Below, piece by piece: positions 18,062-27,949 of a stretch of 64,000 nt of DNA; position 1 is the first letter of the stretch, and the number at the start of each line of letters is the position of its first letter. Where the stretch lies: assembly GCA_965206405.1 (NCBI GenBank), contig CBDBJQ010000006.1:1426001-1490000 (forward strand), written 5' to 3'. Made by a program: the position numbers and the translations under genes. The notes below the pieces were generated by a model that worked only from the letters and a program-made list of their open reading frames with translations, was not told the origin of the DNA and searched no databases. This DNA comes from CBDBJQ01 sp965206405 (GTDB lineage Bacteria; Pseudomonadota; Alphaproteobacteria; UBA8366).

Positions 18062-18295
18062 TTACCGGCGCAACGTGATTTGGCCGCTCTCCATCACGGC
18101 CCAAACGACAAGAAACAGGATCAGCGCGATCCCCGTGGTTGCGAGGAACTTGCGCCCGAGCCTCGGATTGGCCGGTGCGCTCGGCGCGTGGCCCGGAGCG
18201 ACCTTGTCGGCCGCCTTGTTGCCCCAGGGGAGCACGCAAAACAGGACCAGCCACCACAGCAGGATGTAGATGACGATTCCGCCGATCAGGGTCAC
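18062..18295 (-). CDS. DUF1467 family small membrane protein
   Basis: A 77-residue protein with two membrane helices (about residues 2-24 and 52-70) separated by a Pro/Ala/Lys loop. The N-terminal half (GGIVIYILLWWLVLFCVLPWG) and its position between mce and proS identify the alphaproteobacterial DUF1467 family. Function is unknown. The gene abuts mce with no spacing, so it is almost certainly co-transcribed. Confidence 0.85.
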   Translation of the reverse strand: MTLIGGIVIYILLWWLVLFCVLPWGNKAADKVAPGHAPSAPANPRLGRKFLATTGIALILFLVVWAVMESGQITLRR

Positions 18296-18700
18296 TCAGG
18301 TCTGCTCCAGCTCGATCAGCGTACCGTCGAAGTCTCCCGGATGAAGAAACAGCACGGGTTTTCCGTGCGCTCCGATCGATGGTTCGCCGTCGCCGAGAAT
18401 CCGCATCCCCTCGCCCTCCAGCCGGTCGCGGGCAGCGTGGATGTCGTCGACCTCATAGCAAATATGGTGAATGCCGCCACCGGAATGGCGTTCGAGGAAC
18501 CCTGCGATCGGCGAATCCTCCCCGAAAGGGTGCAGCAGTTCGATTTTGGAATTCGGCAACCGCACGAATACCACCGTCACCCCGTGCTCCGGCAGGTTTA
18601 TCGGTTCCGAGACCTCGCTCCCCAGCACCGTTCGGTAAATCCGTCCGGCAGCCTCAAGGTCGGGGACCGCGATAGCGATGTGATTCAGACGGCCAATCAT
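18296..18700 (-). CDS. mce: Methylmalonyl-CoA epimerase
   Basis: Interconverts (S)- and (R)-methylmalonyl-CoA in propionyl-CoA catabolism; a small vicinal-oxygen-chelate (glyoxalase fold) metalloenzyme. The 134-residue protein has two beta-alpha-beta-beta-beta repeats with likely metal ligands in LNHIAIAV (His7), GIHHICYEV and the C-terminal LIELEQ. ATG 18700 is chosen because of the strong GAGGAG and GGAGG just upstream; a TTG at 18736 would touch rnj. A general glyoxalase is the alternative, but sequence and context favour Mce. Confidence 0.9.
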   Translation of the reverse strand: MIGRLNHIAIAVPDLEAAGRIYRTVLGSEVSEPINLPEHGVTVVFVRLPNSKIELLHPFGEDSPIAGFLERHSGGGIHHICYEVDDIHAARDRLEGEGMRILGDGEPSIGAHGKPVLFLHPGDFDGTLIELEQT

Positions 18701-18732
18701 CGCTGCTCCTCGCCTCCTCGGGGTCGTGCCGC

Positions 18733-20424
18733 TCAAAGGCGGACCAGGTGAATCTCCGTCTCCGGATGCTTCCCGCAGATATCCCGGATACTGCGCCGCA
18801 GCGCCCGCCTCAGCCGTTCCGACAGAATATCATTATCCATCCGGTCCTGCTTTCCCAACCTCTCGGCAGCGTGAACGACCGCATCGGCGACCGCATCGGC
18901 AACGCCGCCTTCCTCTTCCTCGTCATAGACGCCGTTGGCGGTGATGAGGGGTGGATCGCAGAGATAGCCCGCAGCATCGACGACGATTGTTGCAACGACC
19001 GAACCGTGAAAGGTTGCCCGCCGGCGGGCACGAATGGCGGTTCCCTCAAGCGGCACCAGGCGCTTGCCATCGAGAGCAAGCCTTCCGGCATGAACCTCAT
19101 CTAGAATCTCTGGATTCCCCGGTGCCAGGCGAAGGACATCGCCATTGCGCACCACGCGTGAATAGCGCACCTGGCAGTCCCGCGCCAGATCGGCGTGTTC
19201 GCGCATGTGACGCATCTCGCCGTGCACGGGAACGGCGATCTCAGGGCGTATCCACTGATACATCCGTGCCAGCTCATCGCGCGCCGGATGGCCTGAGACA
19301 TGGATCGTTCCGGCGTTCTCACCGGCACCGGCACCGACCATCCGCACGCCCATCGTCGCCAGCTGGTTCTGCAGGCGGCCAACGGATTTCTCTTTACCCG
19401 GAATAACCCGGCTCGAGAACACCACCGTGTCGCCGGGATCGAGGGCAACGTCGCGATGATCCCGGGCGGCGATCCGCGCCAGCGCCGCCCGCGGCTCTCC
19501 CTGGCTGCCGGTGCAGATCATCAGCACCTTCTCCCGGGGCAGTTCCGATGCCTCGGCGGGGGTGAGGAATCCCGGTATATCGGTCAGGTAGCCATTCTCC
19601 CGGGCCACCTCGTATATCCTCCACAGCGAACGGCCAACGAGAGCGACCTCCCTGCCATGGGCCTCTCCAACCCGCGCAATACTGTCGAGGCGGGCGATGT
19701 TCGAGGCAAAACAGCCAACCGCGACCCTGTGTTCACACTGGCCAACCACCTCCATCAAGGCTTTGCGGACAGTCGCTTCCGACCCCGCCTCGCCTTCGAC
19801 GAACACGTTCGTCGAATCGCAGACCATCGCTAGCACCCCCTCCCGGCCGATCTCGGCCAGGCGCTTCTCGTCGGCGATTTCCCCGATCAACGGATCAGGA
19901 TCGAGTTTCCAGTCGCCGGTATGCATGACGGTGCCCGCATCGGTACGGATAATCACTGCGTTCGGTTCCGGAATCGAGTGGGTGAGCGTAACCAACTCAA
20001 GCTCGAACGGCCCAACCGAAAAGTACCCCGACAGGGGTACTTTGTTGATCGGAACCTTGTCGGCAAAGGATGTTTCCGTAAGTTTTCGACGTAGCAGGCT
20101 GGCAGTGAAGGAAGTGGCGTAAATCGGACAGCGGAGTTGCGGCCACAGATGCTGGACCGCACCAATGTGATCCTCATGGGCATGAGTCAGAACCACCCCA
20201 CAAAGAATGTCCCTGTACTCGGCGATGAAAGTCGGATCCGGTGTGATCACATCGACGCCGGGGGTGGTATCGTCACCGAAGGTGATCCCGAGATCGACCA
20301 TCAGCCATTGCCCCTTGTGGCCGTAGAGATTGAGATTCATGCCAATCTCGCCGGCACCGCCGAGAGGCAGAAACAGGAGCTCGTCGTCGCCGGGAATGCC
20401 GGTGTCGAGATAGTTTTCCGTCAA
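18733..20424 (-). CDS. rnj: Ribonuclease J
   Basis: Metallo-beta-lactamase/beta-CASP nuclease for rRNA maturation and mRNA decay, with endo- and 5'-exonuclease activity in the family. The metal motif HAHEDH lies at residues 81-86, and the beta-CASP motifs follow (CTGSQGEPRAALARIA, HVSGHPARDELARM, PVHGEMRH). Length 563 is normal. The start appears to be TTG 20424, overlapping the coaX stop as TTGA; no ATG precedes the conserved LPLGGAGEIGMN block. Placement after coaX is typical for the class. Confidence 0.95.
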   Translation of the reverse strand: MTENYLDTGIPGDDELLFLPLGGAGEIGMNLNLYGHKGQWLMVDLGITFGDDTTPGVDVITPDPTFIAEYRDILCGVVLTHAHEDHIGAVQHLWPQLRCPIYATSFTASLLRRKLTETSFADKVPINKVPLSGYFSVGPFELELVTLTHSIPEPNAVIIRTDAGTVMHTGDWKLDPDPLIGEIADEKRLAEIGREGVLAMVCDSTNVFVEGEAGSEATVRKALMEVVGQCEHRVAVGCFASNIARLDSIARVGEAHGREVALVGRSLWRIYEVARENGYLTDIPGFLTPAEASELPREKVLMICTGSQGEPRAALARIAARDHRDVALDPGDTVVFSSRVIPGKEKSVGRLQNQLATMGVRMVGAGAGENAGTIHVSGHPARDELARMYQWIRPEIAVPVHGEMRHMREHADLARDCQVRYSRVVRNGDVLRLAPGNPEILDEVHAGRLALDGKRLVPLEGTAIRARRRATFHGSVVATIVVDAAGYLCDPPLITANGVYDEEEEGGVADAVADAVVHAAERLGKQDRMDNDILSERLRRALRRSIRDICGKHPETEIHLVRL

Positions 20425-21194
20425 TTTTTGTTCCGCCTGTAAACTTCCATGAGCCCGCGAATGGTCATGTCAGGGTCTGTGTGCTGAATCGCGTCTGTCG
20501 TTTTGGCAAACATATCCGCAAGCCCGCCGGTCGCCACCACCTCTATGGTGCCTTGCCCCTGTTCGCGGCGGATACGCTCGACGAGGCCTTCGATCATGCT
20601 CACATACCCCCAGAACATTCCCGACTGCATGGCCGAAACCGTTGTCTTGCCGACCACGGATTCGATCGGCTTGATCTCGACTCGCGGCAGTTTTGCCGCC
20701 GCCATGTGCAAGGCATCGAGCGCAAGGTTTATGCCCGGGCAGATAACGCCGCCGAGATAGTTGCCATCGGCGTTGATCGCATCGAAGGTCGTCGCCGTCC
20801 CGAAATCGATGATGATCAGAGGCCCTGTGTAGCGACCCTGGGCCGCCACCGCATTGACCAACCTGTCAGCGCCGACCTGTTCGGGGCGATCGATCAGAAT
20901 CTCGATGCCGAGGTGGCATTCCGGATCACCGACGACGAGCGGATCGCAGTCAAAATAGCGCCCGCACAGATCCCTCAGATTGAAATCGGTCTCCGGAACC
21001 ACGCTCGAGAGGACGGCCGCCTCGATCTTCTCCTTCTCGAGATCGTTGGCTCGCATCAGATCAAGCAGCCAAACCGCATATTCGTCGGCCGTTCGCGGCG
21101 CTTGGGTGCCGCAACGCCACACGCCGCGGCACTCCTCACCATCATAAACAGCAAACACCGTGTTGGTGTTGCCTGAATCGATTACCAGCAACAT
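20421..21194 (-). CDS. coaX: Type III pantothenate kinase
   Basis: First step of coenzyme A synthesis, phosphorylating pantothenate; the type III enzymes belong to the ASKHA fold and are not feedback-inhibited by CoA. The 257-residue protein shows the phosphate-binding DSGNTNTVFAVYDG at the N terminus and the second ATP motif DFGTATTFDAI, plus GADRLVNAVAA. The start ATG 21194 is 2 bp after the birA stop. The linkage birA-coaX-rnj is conserved in alphaproteobacteria. Confidence 0.95.
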   Translation of the reverse strand: MLLVIDSGNTNTVFAVYDGEECRGVWRCGTQAPRTADEYAVWLLDLMRANDLEKEKIEAAVLSSVVPETDFNLRDLCGRYFDCDPLVVGDPECHLGIEILIDRPEQVGADRLVNAVAAQGRYTGPLIIIDFGTATTFDAINADGNYLGGVICPGINLALDALHMAAAKLPRVEIKPIESVVGKTTVSAMQSGMFWGYVSMIEGLVERIRREQGQGTIEVVATGGLADMFAKTTDAIQHTDPDMTIRGLMEVYRRNKN

Positions 21195-21196
21195 CG

Positions 21197-22021
21197 TCAG
21201 TTTCCCGCCGCAAAGACGTCACCCACAGACACGGCTTCAATGCCGCCATCTGGGGTGGCAAGAATCAGGGTGCCAACGGAATCGAGAGTCTCGAACACGC
21301 CATGGATTTCCCGATCAGGAAGCCGGATCGTGAGATCCCGTCCAATCCGCCAGGCCCGGGCCAGCCAAGCCTCGCGCACCGACGCAAAGCCGTCTTCCTG
21401 CCAGCGATCGAACAGGGAACCGAGGCGCTCAAGGAATATCCCGAGCATTTCCTCCGGTGGTGGCGGCAACGCCCCCGCATCGCCGAGGTTTGTTGCCGGA
21501 AAAGCCGAATCAGTGGGATGGGAGACCAGGTTCATACCACAGCCCGCAATGACCCAGTCGACGGCGCCGTCATCAGCAAGGGAGGATTCCAGCATGATTC
21601 CCGAGAGTTTACACTCATCGAGAAGGATATCGTTTGGCCATTTGTGGTGCACACGCTCCTCAGCCGTGAGTGCCGCAACCGTGTCGCCCGCAGCAACAGC
21701 CAGGACAAAGGACAGTTCGGCTACCCGACCAGCGGGGCAGTCGGGGCGCAACAGGACGGAAAAATACAAATTGCCCGGCGGCGATGACCAGTTTCGCCCC
21801 CGGCGCCCGCGCCCAGCAGTCTGCTCGTCGGCCCGGACCGCTATGCGGCCGGCTGCACCGGTAATGGCAAGCGCACGGACCGCGTCGTTGGTCGAGCCCA
21901 CAACATCCATGGTCTGCACGATAAAGCCTCCCGGCTCAGCCTCCTGTCCGGGCTCGCGTCCGGATCCGGGGCCGGGTTCGGGTACGGCCGGGTCGCAGCG
22001 CTGCGCCGCCGATTTTTGCAT
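21197..22021 (-). CDS. birA: Biotin--[acetyl-CoA-carboxylase] ligase
   Basis: Attaches biotin to the carrier domain of acetyl-CoA carboxylase. The motif GRGRRGRNW for biotinyl-AMP binding is followed by GNLYFSVLLRP, KWPNDILLDECKLSGIML and a short C-terminal SH3-like domain. There is no N-terminal DNA-binding domain, so unlike E. coli BirA it should not repress biotin genes. The first 30 residues are a Pro/Gly/Glu-rich lead of doubtful structure; the start ATG 22021 is 10 bp after the nuoN stop. Confidence 0.93.
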   Translation of the reverse strand: MQKSAAQRCDPAVPEPGPGSGREPGQEAEPGGFIVQTMDVVGSTNDAVRALAITGAAGRIAVRADEQTAGRGRRGRNWSSPPGNLYFSVLLRPDCPAGRVAELSFVLAVAAGDTVAALTAEERVHHKWPNDILLDECKLSGIMLESSLADDGAVDWVIAGCGMNLVSHPTDSAFPATNLGDAGALPPPPEEMLGIFLERLGSLFDRWQEDGFASVREAWLARAWRIGRDLTIRLPDREIHGVFETLDSVGTLILATPDGGIEAVSVGDVFAAGN

Positions 22022-22031
22022 GGCGGTTCGC

Positions 22032-23489
22032 TCAGTTCACGAACAGGGACGACGCCGCGGCCCCGGCCATATCGAGCGCCGGTGCAAGCACAACAAAGAA
22101 GAATAGCGTGATGACGGCGGTAACGGCAAGCACGCCACCGAGCGCCCGCCCCGCGGCCGGGTCGGTCTCCTCCTCCGCGTCGTCGAAATACATCACCTTG
22201 ACGATTCGCAGGTAATAGAAGGCGCCAATCACACTGGTCACAACGCCCAGAATCGCCAGCGCATAGAGGCCGGCCTCGACGGCGGCGAGGAAGATATAGA
22301 GCTTCCCGAAAAAGCCTGCCAGCGGTGGTATTCCGGCCATCGAGAACATAAATATCAGCATCGCCGCGGCAAGACCGGGCCGGGTTTTTCCCAGGCCCGA
22401 GAACTCGGCGATGGCCTCGAGTTGCGTGCCCTTGCGGCGCATGCTCAGGATGCAGGCAAAGGTGCCGAGCGTCATTGCGAGGTAAATCGCAAGATAGAGC
22501 AGGATTGCCTGAACGCCGCCAACACCGCCCGCAGCAAGACCGATCAAGGCATAGCCGACATGGCCGATGGAGCTGTAGGCCATCAGCCTCTTGATGTTGG
22601 TCTGGGCTATCGCGGCAAAGGCGCCAATCACCATCGACAGGATCGAGATGGCGATGATGACCTGGCGCCATTCCCCAATCAACCCGCCAAAGGGGTCAAC
22701 AAGGACGCGGACGAACAGCGCAAGCGCCGCGATCTTTGGTGCCACCGCAAAGAAAGCGGTGACCGGCGTCGGCGCACCCTCGTAGACGTCCGGTGTCCAC
22801 ATGTGGAAGGGCACGGCGGACACCTTGAAAGCAAGGCCAGCGATGAGGAATACCAGGCCGACGACCAGGCCCGGTGCGGCTTCGCCCGAAAGTTCGGCCG
22901 CCAGGGTGGCAAAAGAGGTTGTGCCGGTGAAGCCGTAGATCAGCGAGCAACCGTAGAGAAGCAGGCCCGATGACAGCGCCCCCAGAACGAAGTATTTGAG
23001 GCCTGCTTCCGAGGACCGCATGCTGTCACGCCTGAAAGCAGCCAACACATAGAGTGCCAGGCTCTGCAACTCGAGCCCGAGATAGAGCGCGATCAGGTCG
23101 TTGGCCGAGATCATCATCATCATGCCGAGGGTCGCGAACAGCACGAGAACCGGATACTCGAACCGGTCCATGTCTTCCCTCTCGTCGTAGCTACGGCTAA
23201 TCACAAGCGATAAAAGGGCGCCCAGGACAGCCAGCATCTTGGCGAAAACGGCGAAGTCGTCGGTTATGAAATGGCCACCGAACCCGGTCAGCCGCCCGGT
23301 GCCAAAATACCGCAGCGCAAGCAAACCAAGCACTGCAACCAGAACAGCTATCGAGAGCAGGTTGACGACCCGGCAGGCGTGGCGCTCGGGCATGAAGGCA
23401 CCGCCAGCCATCAAAAAGGCGGCGACGCTGGCGAGAACGATTTCGGGCAGGGCCGGAAGCAGTTCCTGCCATCCGAATCCGGCAATCAT
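22032..23489 (-). CDS. nuoN: NADH-quinone oxidoreductase subunit N
   Basis: Antiporter-like membrane subunit of complex I, one of three presumed proton channels. The 485-residue protein is nearly all membrane helices. The family segment HMWTPDVYEGAPTPVTAFFA in the central part and the upstream Lys/Glu positions are present. It starts at ATG 23489, overlapping the nuoM stop as ATGA, and is the last gene of the nuo cluster. Confidence 0.96.
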   Translation of the reverse strand: MIAGFGWQELLPALPEIVLASVAAFLMAGGAFMPERHACRVVNLLSIAVLVAVLGLLALRYFGTGRLTGFGGHFITDDFAVFAKMLAVLGALLSLVISRSYDEREDMDRFEYPVLVLFATLGMMMMISANDLIALYLGLELQSLALYVLAAFRRDSMRSSEAGLKYFVLGALSSGLLLYGCSLIYGFTGTTSFATLAAELSGEAAPGLVVGLVFLIAGLAFKVSAVPFHMWTPDVYEGAPTPVTAFFAVAPKIAALALFVRVLVDPFGGLIGEWRQVIIAISILSMVIGAFAAIAQTNIKRLMAYSSIGHVGYALIGLAAGGVGGVQAILLYLAIYLAMTLGTFACILSMRRKGTQLEAIAEFSGLGKTRPGLAAAMLIFMFSMAGIPPLAGFFGKLYIFLAAVEAGLYALAILGVVTSVIGAFYYLRIVKVMYFDDAEEETDPAAGRALGGVLAVTAVITLFFFVVLAPALDMAGAAASSLFVN

Positions 23490-25021
23490 CGCGCTGCTCC
23501 TGCCACGGCGCTGGCGGGTTCGACACCGGCCCTGACCAGCGCGTCAGTGTAACCGGTGATCAGGTTTTCGACCGAAGCGCCCATCAGATCAAGAAAGAAC
23601 GCCGGATAAACCCCCATCCAGAGCACCAGAACGATCAGTGGCAGGAAGACAGCGATTTCCCGGCGCTCGAGATCCGCAATCGAGAGCAGGTTTTCCTTGG
23701 TCAGTTCCCCGAACACGATGCGGCGGTAGAGATAGAGCATGTAGGCGGCCCCCAGCACCATGCCCGTGGCGATCAGGGCCGCAACCAGGGTGCTCACCTT
23801 GAAGACGCCGACCAGGATCAGGATCTCGCCAACAAAACCGCTGGTCCCCGGAAGGCCGACGGAAGCCAGGGCGAAAAACATGAACACGAAGGCATAGGCC
23901 GGCATCCGGTGCACCAAGCCGCCATAGGTGTCAATCTCGCGGGAATGCATCCGGTCGTAAATCACGCCGACACAGAGAAACAGCGCGGCCGAAACCAGGC
24001 CGTGGCTGAGCATCTGGATAATCGCGCCACCGATCCCCTCGGTATTGACCGAGAAGATGCCGACCGTCACGAAGCCCATATGGGCGATCGAGGAATAGGC
24101 AATCAGCTTTTTCATGTCGGTCTGCGCCAGCGCCACGAGCGAGGTGTAGATCACGGCGATGCTACTGAGAACAAAGATCAGGGGCGTGAACAGATCGGAG
24201 GCCAGCGGAAACAGAGGCAGGGAGAATCGCAGAAAGCCGTAGCCGCCCATTTTCAGGAGCACGCCGGCAAGAATCACCGACCCCGCCGTCGGTGCCTCGA
24301 CATGGGCGTCGGGTAACCATGTATGCACCGGCCACATCGGGATCTTGACCGCGAAGGAAGCGAAAAACGCGAGCCACATCCAGATCTGCAAGTCACGGTC
24401 GAAGCTGTGCTCCATCAGGGTGGGAATGTCGGTGGTGCCGGCGTCGATATAGGCAACAAGAACGGCGATCAGCATCAGGACCGAGCCGAGCAGGGTGTAA
24501 AGGAAGAACTTGAAAGCCGCATAAACCCTGCGGTTACCGCCCCAAATGCCGATGATGATGAACATCGGGATCAGGACGCCCTCGAAGAAGATGTAGAAGG
24601 TGATGAGGTCGAGGGCGCAGAACATGCCGATCATCATCGTCTCGAGGACGAGGAAGGCGACCATGTATTCGCGCACCCGGTTCTTGATCCCCTTCCAGCT
24701 GGCCAGCACGCAGAGCGGTGTGAGCAGGGTCGACAGCCAGATGAAGAACACCGAGATGCCGTCGATGCCCATGTGGTACGAAACATCGAGGCCAGGCAGC
24801 CAAGGTGTTTTCTCGACCAGTTGGAAACCGCTTTCGGCAGGGTCGAAATAGGCGCCGATGCCGAGCGAGAACACGAAAGTGAAGCCCGAGGTCCAGAGCG
24901 CTCCCCACCGGGCGTTACGCGTGGCAACCTCGGGGTTGCCGCCGGCGAGTAGCAGAATCGCCAGCACGCCGACAAGCGGCATGAAGGTAACGATGCTCAG
25001 AAGCGGAAGTGTGTCGGGCAT
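23486..25021 (-). CDS. nuoM: NADH-quinone oxidoreductase subunit M
   Basis: Antiporter-like membrane subunit of complex I. 511 residues, about 14 membrane helices, with the conserved HTWLPDAHVEAPTAGSVILA segment and the ensuing KMGGYGFLR carrying the channel lysine. It lies 4 bp after nuoL and overlaps nuoN by 4 bp. Assignment against NuoL and NuoN is clear from the AHVEAPT form of the motif and from gene order. Confidence 0.97.
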   Translation of the reverse strand: MPDTLPLLSIVTFMPLVGVLAILLLAGGNPEVATRNARWGALWTSGFTFVFSLGIGAYFDPAESGFQLVEKTPWLPGLDVSYHMGIDGISVFFIWLSTLLTPLCVLASWKGIKNRVREYMVAFLVLETMMIGMFCALDLITFYIFFEGVLIPMFIIIGIWGGNRRVYAAFKFFLYTLLGSVLMLIAVLVAYIDAGTTDIPTLMEHSFDRDLQIWMWLAFFASFAVKIPMWPVHTWLPDAHVEAPTAGSVILAGVLLKMGGYGFLRFSLPLFPLASDLFTPLIFVLSSIAVIYTSLVALAQTDMKKLIAYSSIAHMGFVTVGIFSVNTEGIGGAIIQMLSHGLVSAALFLCVGVIYDRMHSREIDTYGGLVHRMPAYAFVFMFFALASVGLPGTSGFVGEILILVGVFKVSTLVAALIATGMVLGAAYMLYLYRRIVFGELTKENLLSIADLERREIAVFLPLIVLVLWMGVYPAFFLDLMGASVENLITGYTDALVRAGVEPASAVAGAAR

Positions 25022-25025
25022 TCGC

Positions 25026-26966
25026 CTACCCCGCCGCCAGATACCAGCTGACGAGGGCGACCACGCCGATCAGCATCGCGAAGGCGTAGTGGTAGATGTA
25101 GCCGCTCTGCAGCAGGCTTATTCTTCCGGCCGAACGCCTGACCAGAGTCGTAATCCCGTCCGGTCCCAGCCCGTCGATCACCGTGCCGTCGCCCCGTTTC
25201 CACAAGGCCCGCCCGATCGCAAAGGCCGGCCGGACAAACAGGCGGTCATACAGCTCGTCGAAATACCACTTATTGAAGCTCATCAGATAGAGCGGCCGCA
25301 ATGCGGACGCCAGTCGCGGCGGACAGCTCCTATAGCGAATGTACATCAGCCAGGCCAGAATAATGCCCGCAAGCGCGACACCCAGCGGCAGGGCCTTGAC
25401 CCAGAACGGCACATGATGCGCCTCGAACGGGCCGCGATGGTGTTCGAGAACCACCAGCGACTGCCCCCAGAAAGCTTGCCAGTTGTCGCCGACAAAAGCG
25501 TTTTGGGCAAGCATGCCGGCGAAGATCGCGCCAAGGGCAAGCACGCCAAGCGGCAACGTCATCGACAGTGGCGATTCGTGCGCATGGGCATAGGTTTTCT
25601 CGTCGACCGAGAACGGTCCGTGGAACGTCATGAACAACAGGCGCCAGGAATAGAAGGCGGTCATGAAGGCGGCCAAAATCCCGAGCCAGAACGCATAGGT
25701 ACCAACGTCAGTGGCCGCGGCATAGGCCGATTCGAGAATAACGTCCTTGGAATGGAATCCGGCGAAACCGACAAGACCCGGAATCCCGATCCCGGCCAGC
25801 GACAGGCTGCCGATCCACATGAAGATGTAGGTGAGCGGGATCAGTCGGAAGATGCCGCCCATGCGACGCATATCCTGCTCGTCGGACATCGCATGGATGA
25901 TCGAGCCCGCGCCGAGGAACAGTAGCGCCTTGAAAAAGGCATGAGTGAAAAGGTGGAACATCGCCGCGCCATAGGCCGAAACCCCGGCGGCGAAGAACAT
26001 GTAGCCGAGCTGGGAGCAGGTCGAATAGGCGATGACCCGCTTGATGTCGTTCTGGGTCAGGCCGACCGTGGCGGCGAAGAACGCGGTCGATGCGCCGACC
26101 ACGGTGACAACCATGAGCGCGGTTTCCGAGAGTTCGAACAGCGGCGACAGGCGACACACCATGAATACGCCTGCGGTCACCATGGTCGCGGCGTGGATCA
26201 GGGCCGAGACCGGCGTCGGCCCCTCCATCGCGTCCGGCAGCCAGGTATGCAGACCGAGCTGCGCTGATTTGCCCATCGCGCCCATGAACAGCAGCAGACA
26301 GATCGCGGTCAGTGCGTGGACTTCCACCCCGAACAGCACGATGACGCTCTCCGCCTGGCCCGGGGCGGCGGCGAAGATCTCGCCGAGGACGACCGTATCG
26401 AACATCAGGAAAACGGAAAGAATGCCAAGGGTGAAGCCGAAATCTCCGACCCGGTTGACCACGAAGGCCTTGATTGCCGCCGCATTGGCCGAGGGGCGTT
26501 TGTACCAGAAACCGATCAGCAGGTAGGACGCCAGGCCGACCCCTTCCCAACCGAAGAACATCTGCACCAGGTTGTCGGCAGTCACCAGCATCAGCATGAA
26601 GAAGGTGAATAGGCTGAGATAGGCAAAGAAACGAGGGATGCCTGGGTCGTGGTGCATGTAGCCGATCGAATACCAGTGGACCGCCGCCGAGACCGTCGTC
26701 ACCACGACCAGCATGACGACCGAGAGCTGATCCACCACCAGCGACCACGAGACCGAAAATGCGTCGACCTCGATCCACGAGGCGATGTCGACGGTGCGCG
26801 GGCCGGCGCCATAGATGACGTCGTAAAATAGCCACCAGGACAGAACCGCCGACACCGAGAGTAGGATGCTGGTCAGGAACGCAGACCCCTGGTCGCGGAG
26901 CACGCGGCCGCCGAAGCCCGCCAGGATCGAGCCCAGAAGGGGCAGGAAAACCGTTGTCAGTTCCAC
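25026..26966 (-). CDS. nuoL: NADH-quinone oxidoreductase subunit L
   Basis: Distal antiporter-like subunit of the complex I membrane arm, with the long lateral helix at its C terminus. 646 residues, the usual length. It has the subunit L form of the motif, HTWLPDAMEGPTPVSALIHA, and a conserved GWEGVGLASYLLIGFWY. The start is a GTG at 26966, 3 bp after the nuoK stop. Confidence 0.97.
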   Translation of the reverse strand: MELTTVFLPLLGSILAGFGGRVLRDQGSAFLTSILLSVSAVLSWWLFYDVIYGAGPRTVDIASWIEVDAFSVSWSLVVDQLSVVMLVVVTTVSAAVHWYSIGYMHHDPGIPRFFAYLSLFTFFMLMLVTADNLVQMFFGWEGVGLASYLLIGFWYKRPSANAAAIKAFVVNRVGDFGFTLGILSVFLMFDTVVLGEIFAAAPGQAESVIVLFGVEVHALTAICLLLFMGAMGKSAQLGLHTWLPDAMEGPTPVSALIHAATMVTAGVFMVCRLSPLFELSETALMVVTVVGASTAFFAATVGLTQNDIKRVIAYSTCSQLGYMFFAAGVSAYGAAMFHLFTHAFFKALLFLGAGSIIHAMSDEQDMRRMGGIFRLIPLTYIFMWIGSLSLAGIGIPGLVGFAGFHSKDVILESAYAAATDVGTYAFWLGILAAFMTAFYSWRLLFMTFHGPFSVDEKTYAHAHESPLSMTLPLGVLALGAIFAGMLAQNAFVGDNWQAFWGQSLVVLEHHRGPFEAHHVPFWVKALPLGVALAGIILAWLMYIRYRSCPPRLASALRPLYLMSFNKWYFDELYDRLFVRPAFAIGRALWKRGDGTVIDGLGPDGITTLVRRSAGRISLLQSGYIYHYAFAMLIGVVALVSWYLAAG

Positions 26967-26969
26967 CGT

Positions 26970-27281
26970 TCAGCCTTTCATGAGGTTGACGTCTTCAACC
27001 TCGATCGAGCCGCGGTTGCGGTAATAGGTAACGAGAATAGCAAGACCGATGGCGGCCTCGGCTGCGGCGACCGTGAGGACAAACATCGCGAAGATCTGCC
27101 CCGTCAGATCCTGAAGGAAACTCGAGAAGGCGACGAGGTTGATATTGACGGCGAGCAGCATCAGCTCGATCGACATCAGGATGACGATCACGTTCTTGCG
27201 GTTGAGAAACACGCCGAACAAACCCAGGGTGAACAGGATTGCCGCGACGGAGAGATAATGCGCGAGGCCGATTTCGATCAC
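26970..27281 (-). CDS. nuoK: NADH-quinone oxidoreductase subunit K
   Basis: Small membrane subunit with three helices; two buried glutamates in helices 2 and 3 contribute to proton transfer. Here they fall in MSIELMLLAVNINLVAF and VAAAEAAIGLAIL. 103 residues. The GTG start at 27281 overlaps the nuoJ stop as GTGA. Confidence 0.96.
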   Translation of the reverse strand: MIEIGLAHYLSVAAILFTLGLFGVFLNRKNVIVILMSIELMLLAVNINLVAFSSFLQDLTGQIFAMFVLTVAAAEAAIGLAILVTYYRNRGSIEVEDVNLMKG

Positions 27282-27886
27282 GGGATGCCACTCCCCGTCT
27301 CGACCGATACCGTCGTCACCGTTTCTTCCCGCCGGCGCCGGAGCTGGGTTGATATCCGCTGCCGCTTGACGTCAGGCCGGTGCCTGAGAGTGAGGACGAT
27401 GGCGCCCAGCATGGCCACCAATAAGATCAGCCCAGCTGCTTGGAACAGATAGACATGGCGGGTGTAGATCAGCCGGCCGAGCGCATGGGTGTTGGATATC
27501 TCGGAGGTAGCAGGCGGCGCCGTTTCCTGCAGTCCGGCCCAGCCGCCGAAGGTGACTAGGAGTTCGGCCAACAGAACCACGCCAATAGCGGCGCCGACCG
27601 GCAGATAGCGCATCACGCCCCGCCGTAGCTCGGCGAAGTTGATATCGAGCATCATGACCACGAACAGAAACAGCACCGCGACTGCCCCGACATAGACAAC
27701 GACCAGGATCATCGCCAGGAACTCGCTCCCCATCAACACGAACAACCCGGCGGCGTTGAAGAAGGTAAGAATCAGGAACAGCACAGAATGCACCGGGTTG
27801 CGGGAGAAGATCACCATCGACCCGGCCGCAACCGCAACGAAGGCGAACATGTAGAAGGCGAGAGCGTGCACGATTGTCGCCGCCAT
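27278..27886 (-). CDS. nuoJ: NADH-quinone oxidoreductase subunit J
   Basis: Membrane subunit with five helices beside NuoK and NuoA. The 202-residue protein has the conserved GSEFLAMILVVVYVGAVAVL segment in helix 3. ATG 27886 with GGAG upstream is preferred over the TTG at 27907. The C terminus has an Arg-rich stretch (RRRREETVTTV) outside the membrane. It follows nuoI by 63 bp. Confidence 0.95.
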   Translation of the reverse strand: MAATIVHALAFYMFAFVAVAAGSMVIFSRNPVHSVLFLILTFFNAAGLFVLMGSEFLAMILVVVYVGAVAVLFLFVVMMLDINFAELRRGVMRYLPVGAAIGVVLLAELLVTFGGWAGLQETAPPATSEISNTHALGRLIYTRHVYLFQAAGLILLVAMLGAIVLTLRHRPDVKRQRISTQLRRRREETVTTVSVETGSGIP

Positions 27887-27949
27887 CAGCGCGTCTCCAC
27901 GAACCAAGTCACAGCGTCACGGGCCACAGCGTTACAGAACATCGAGATT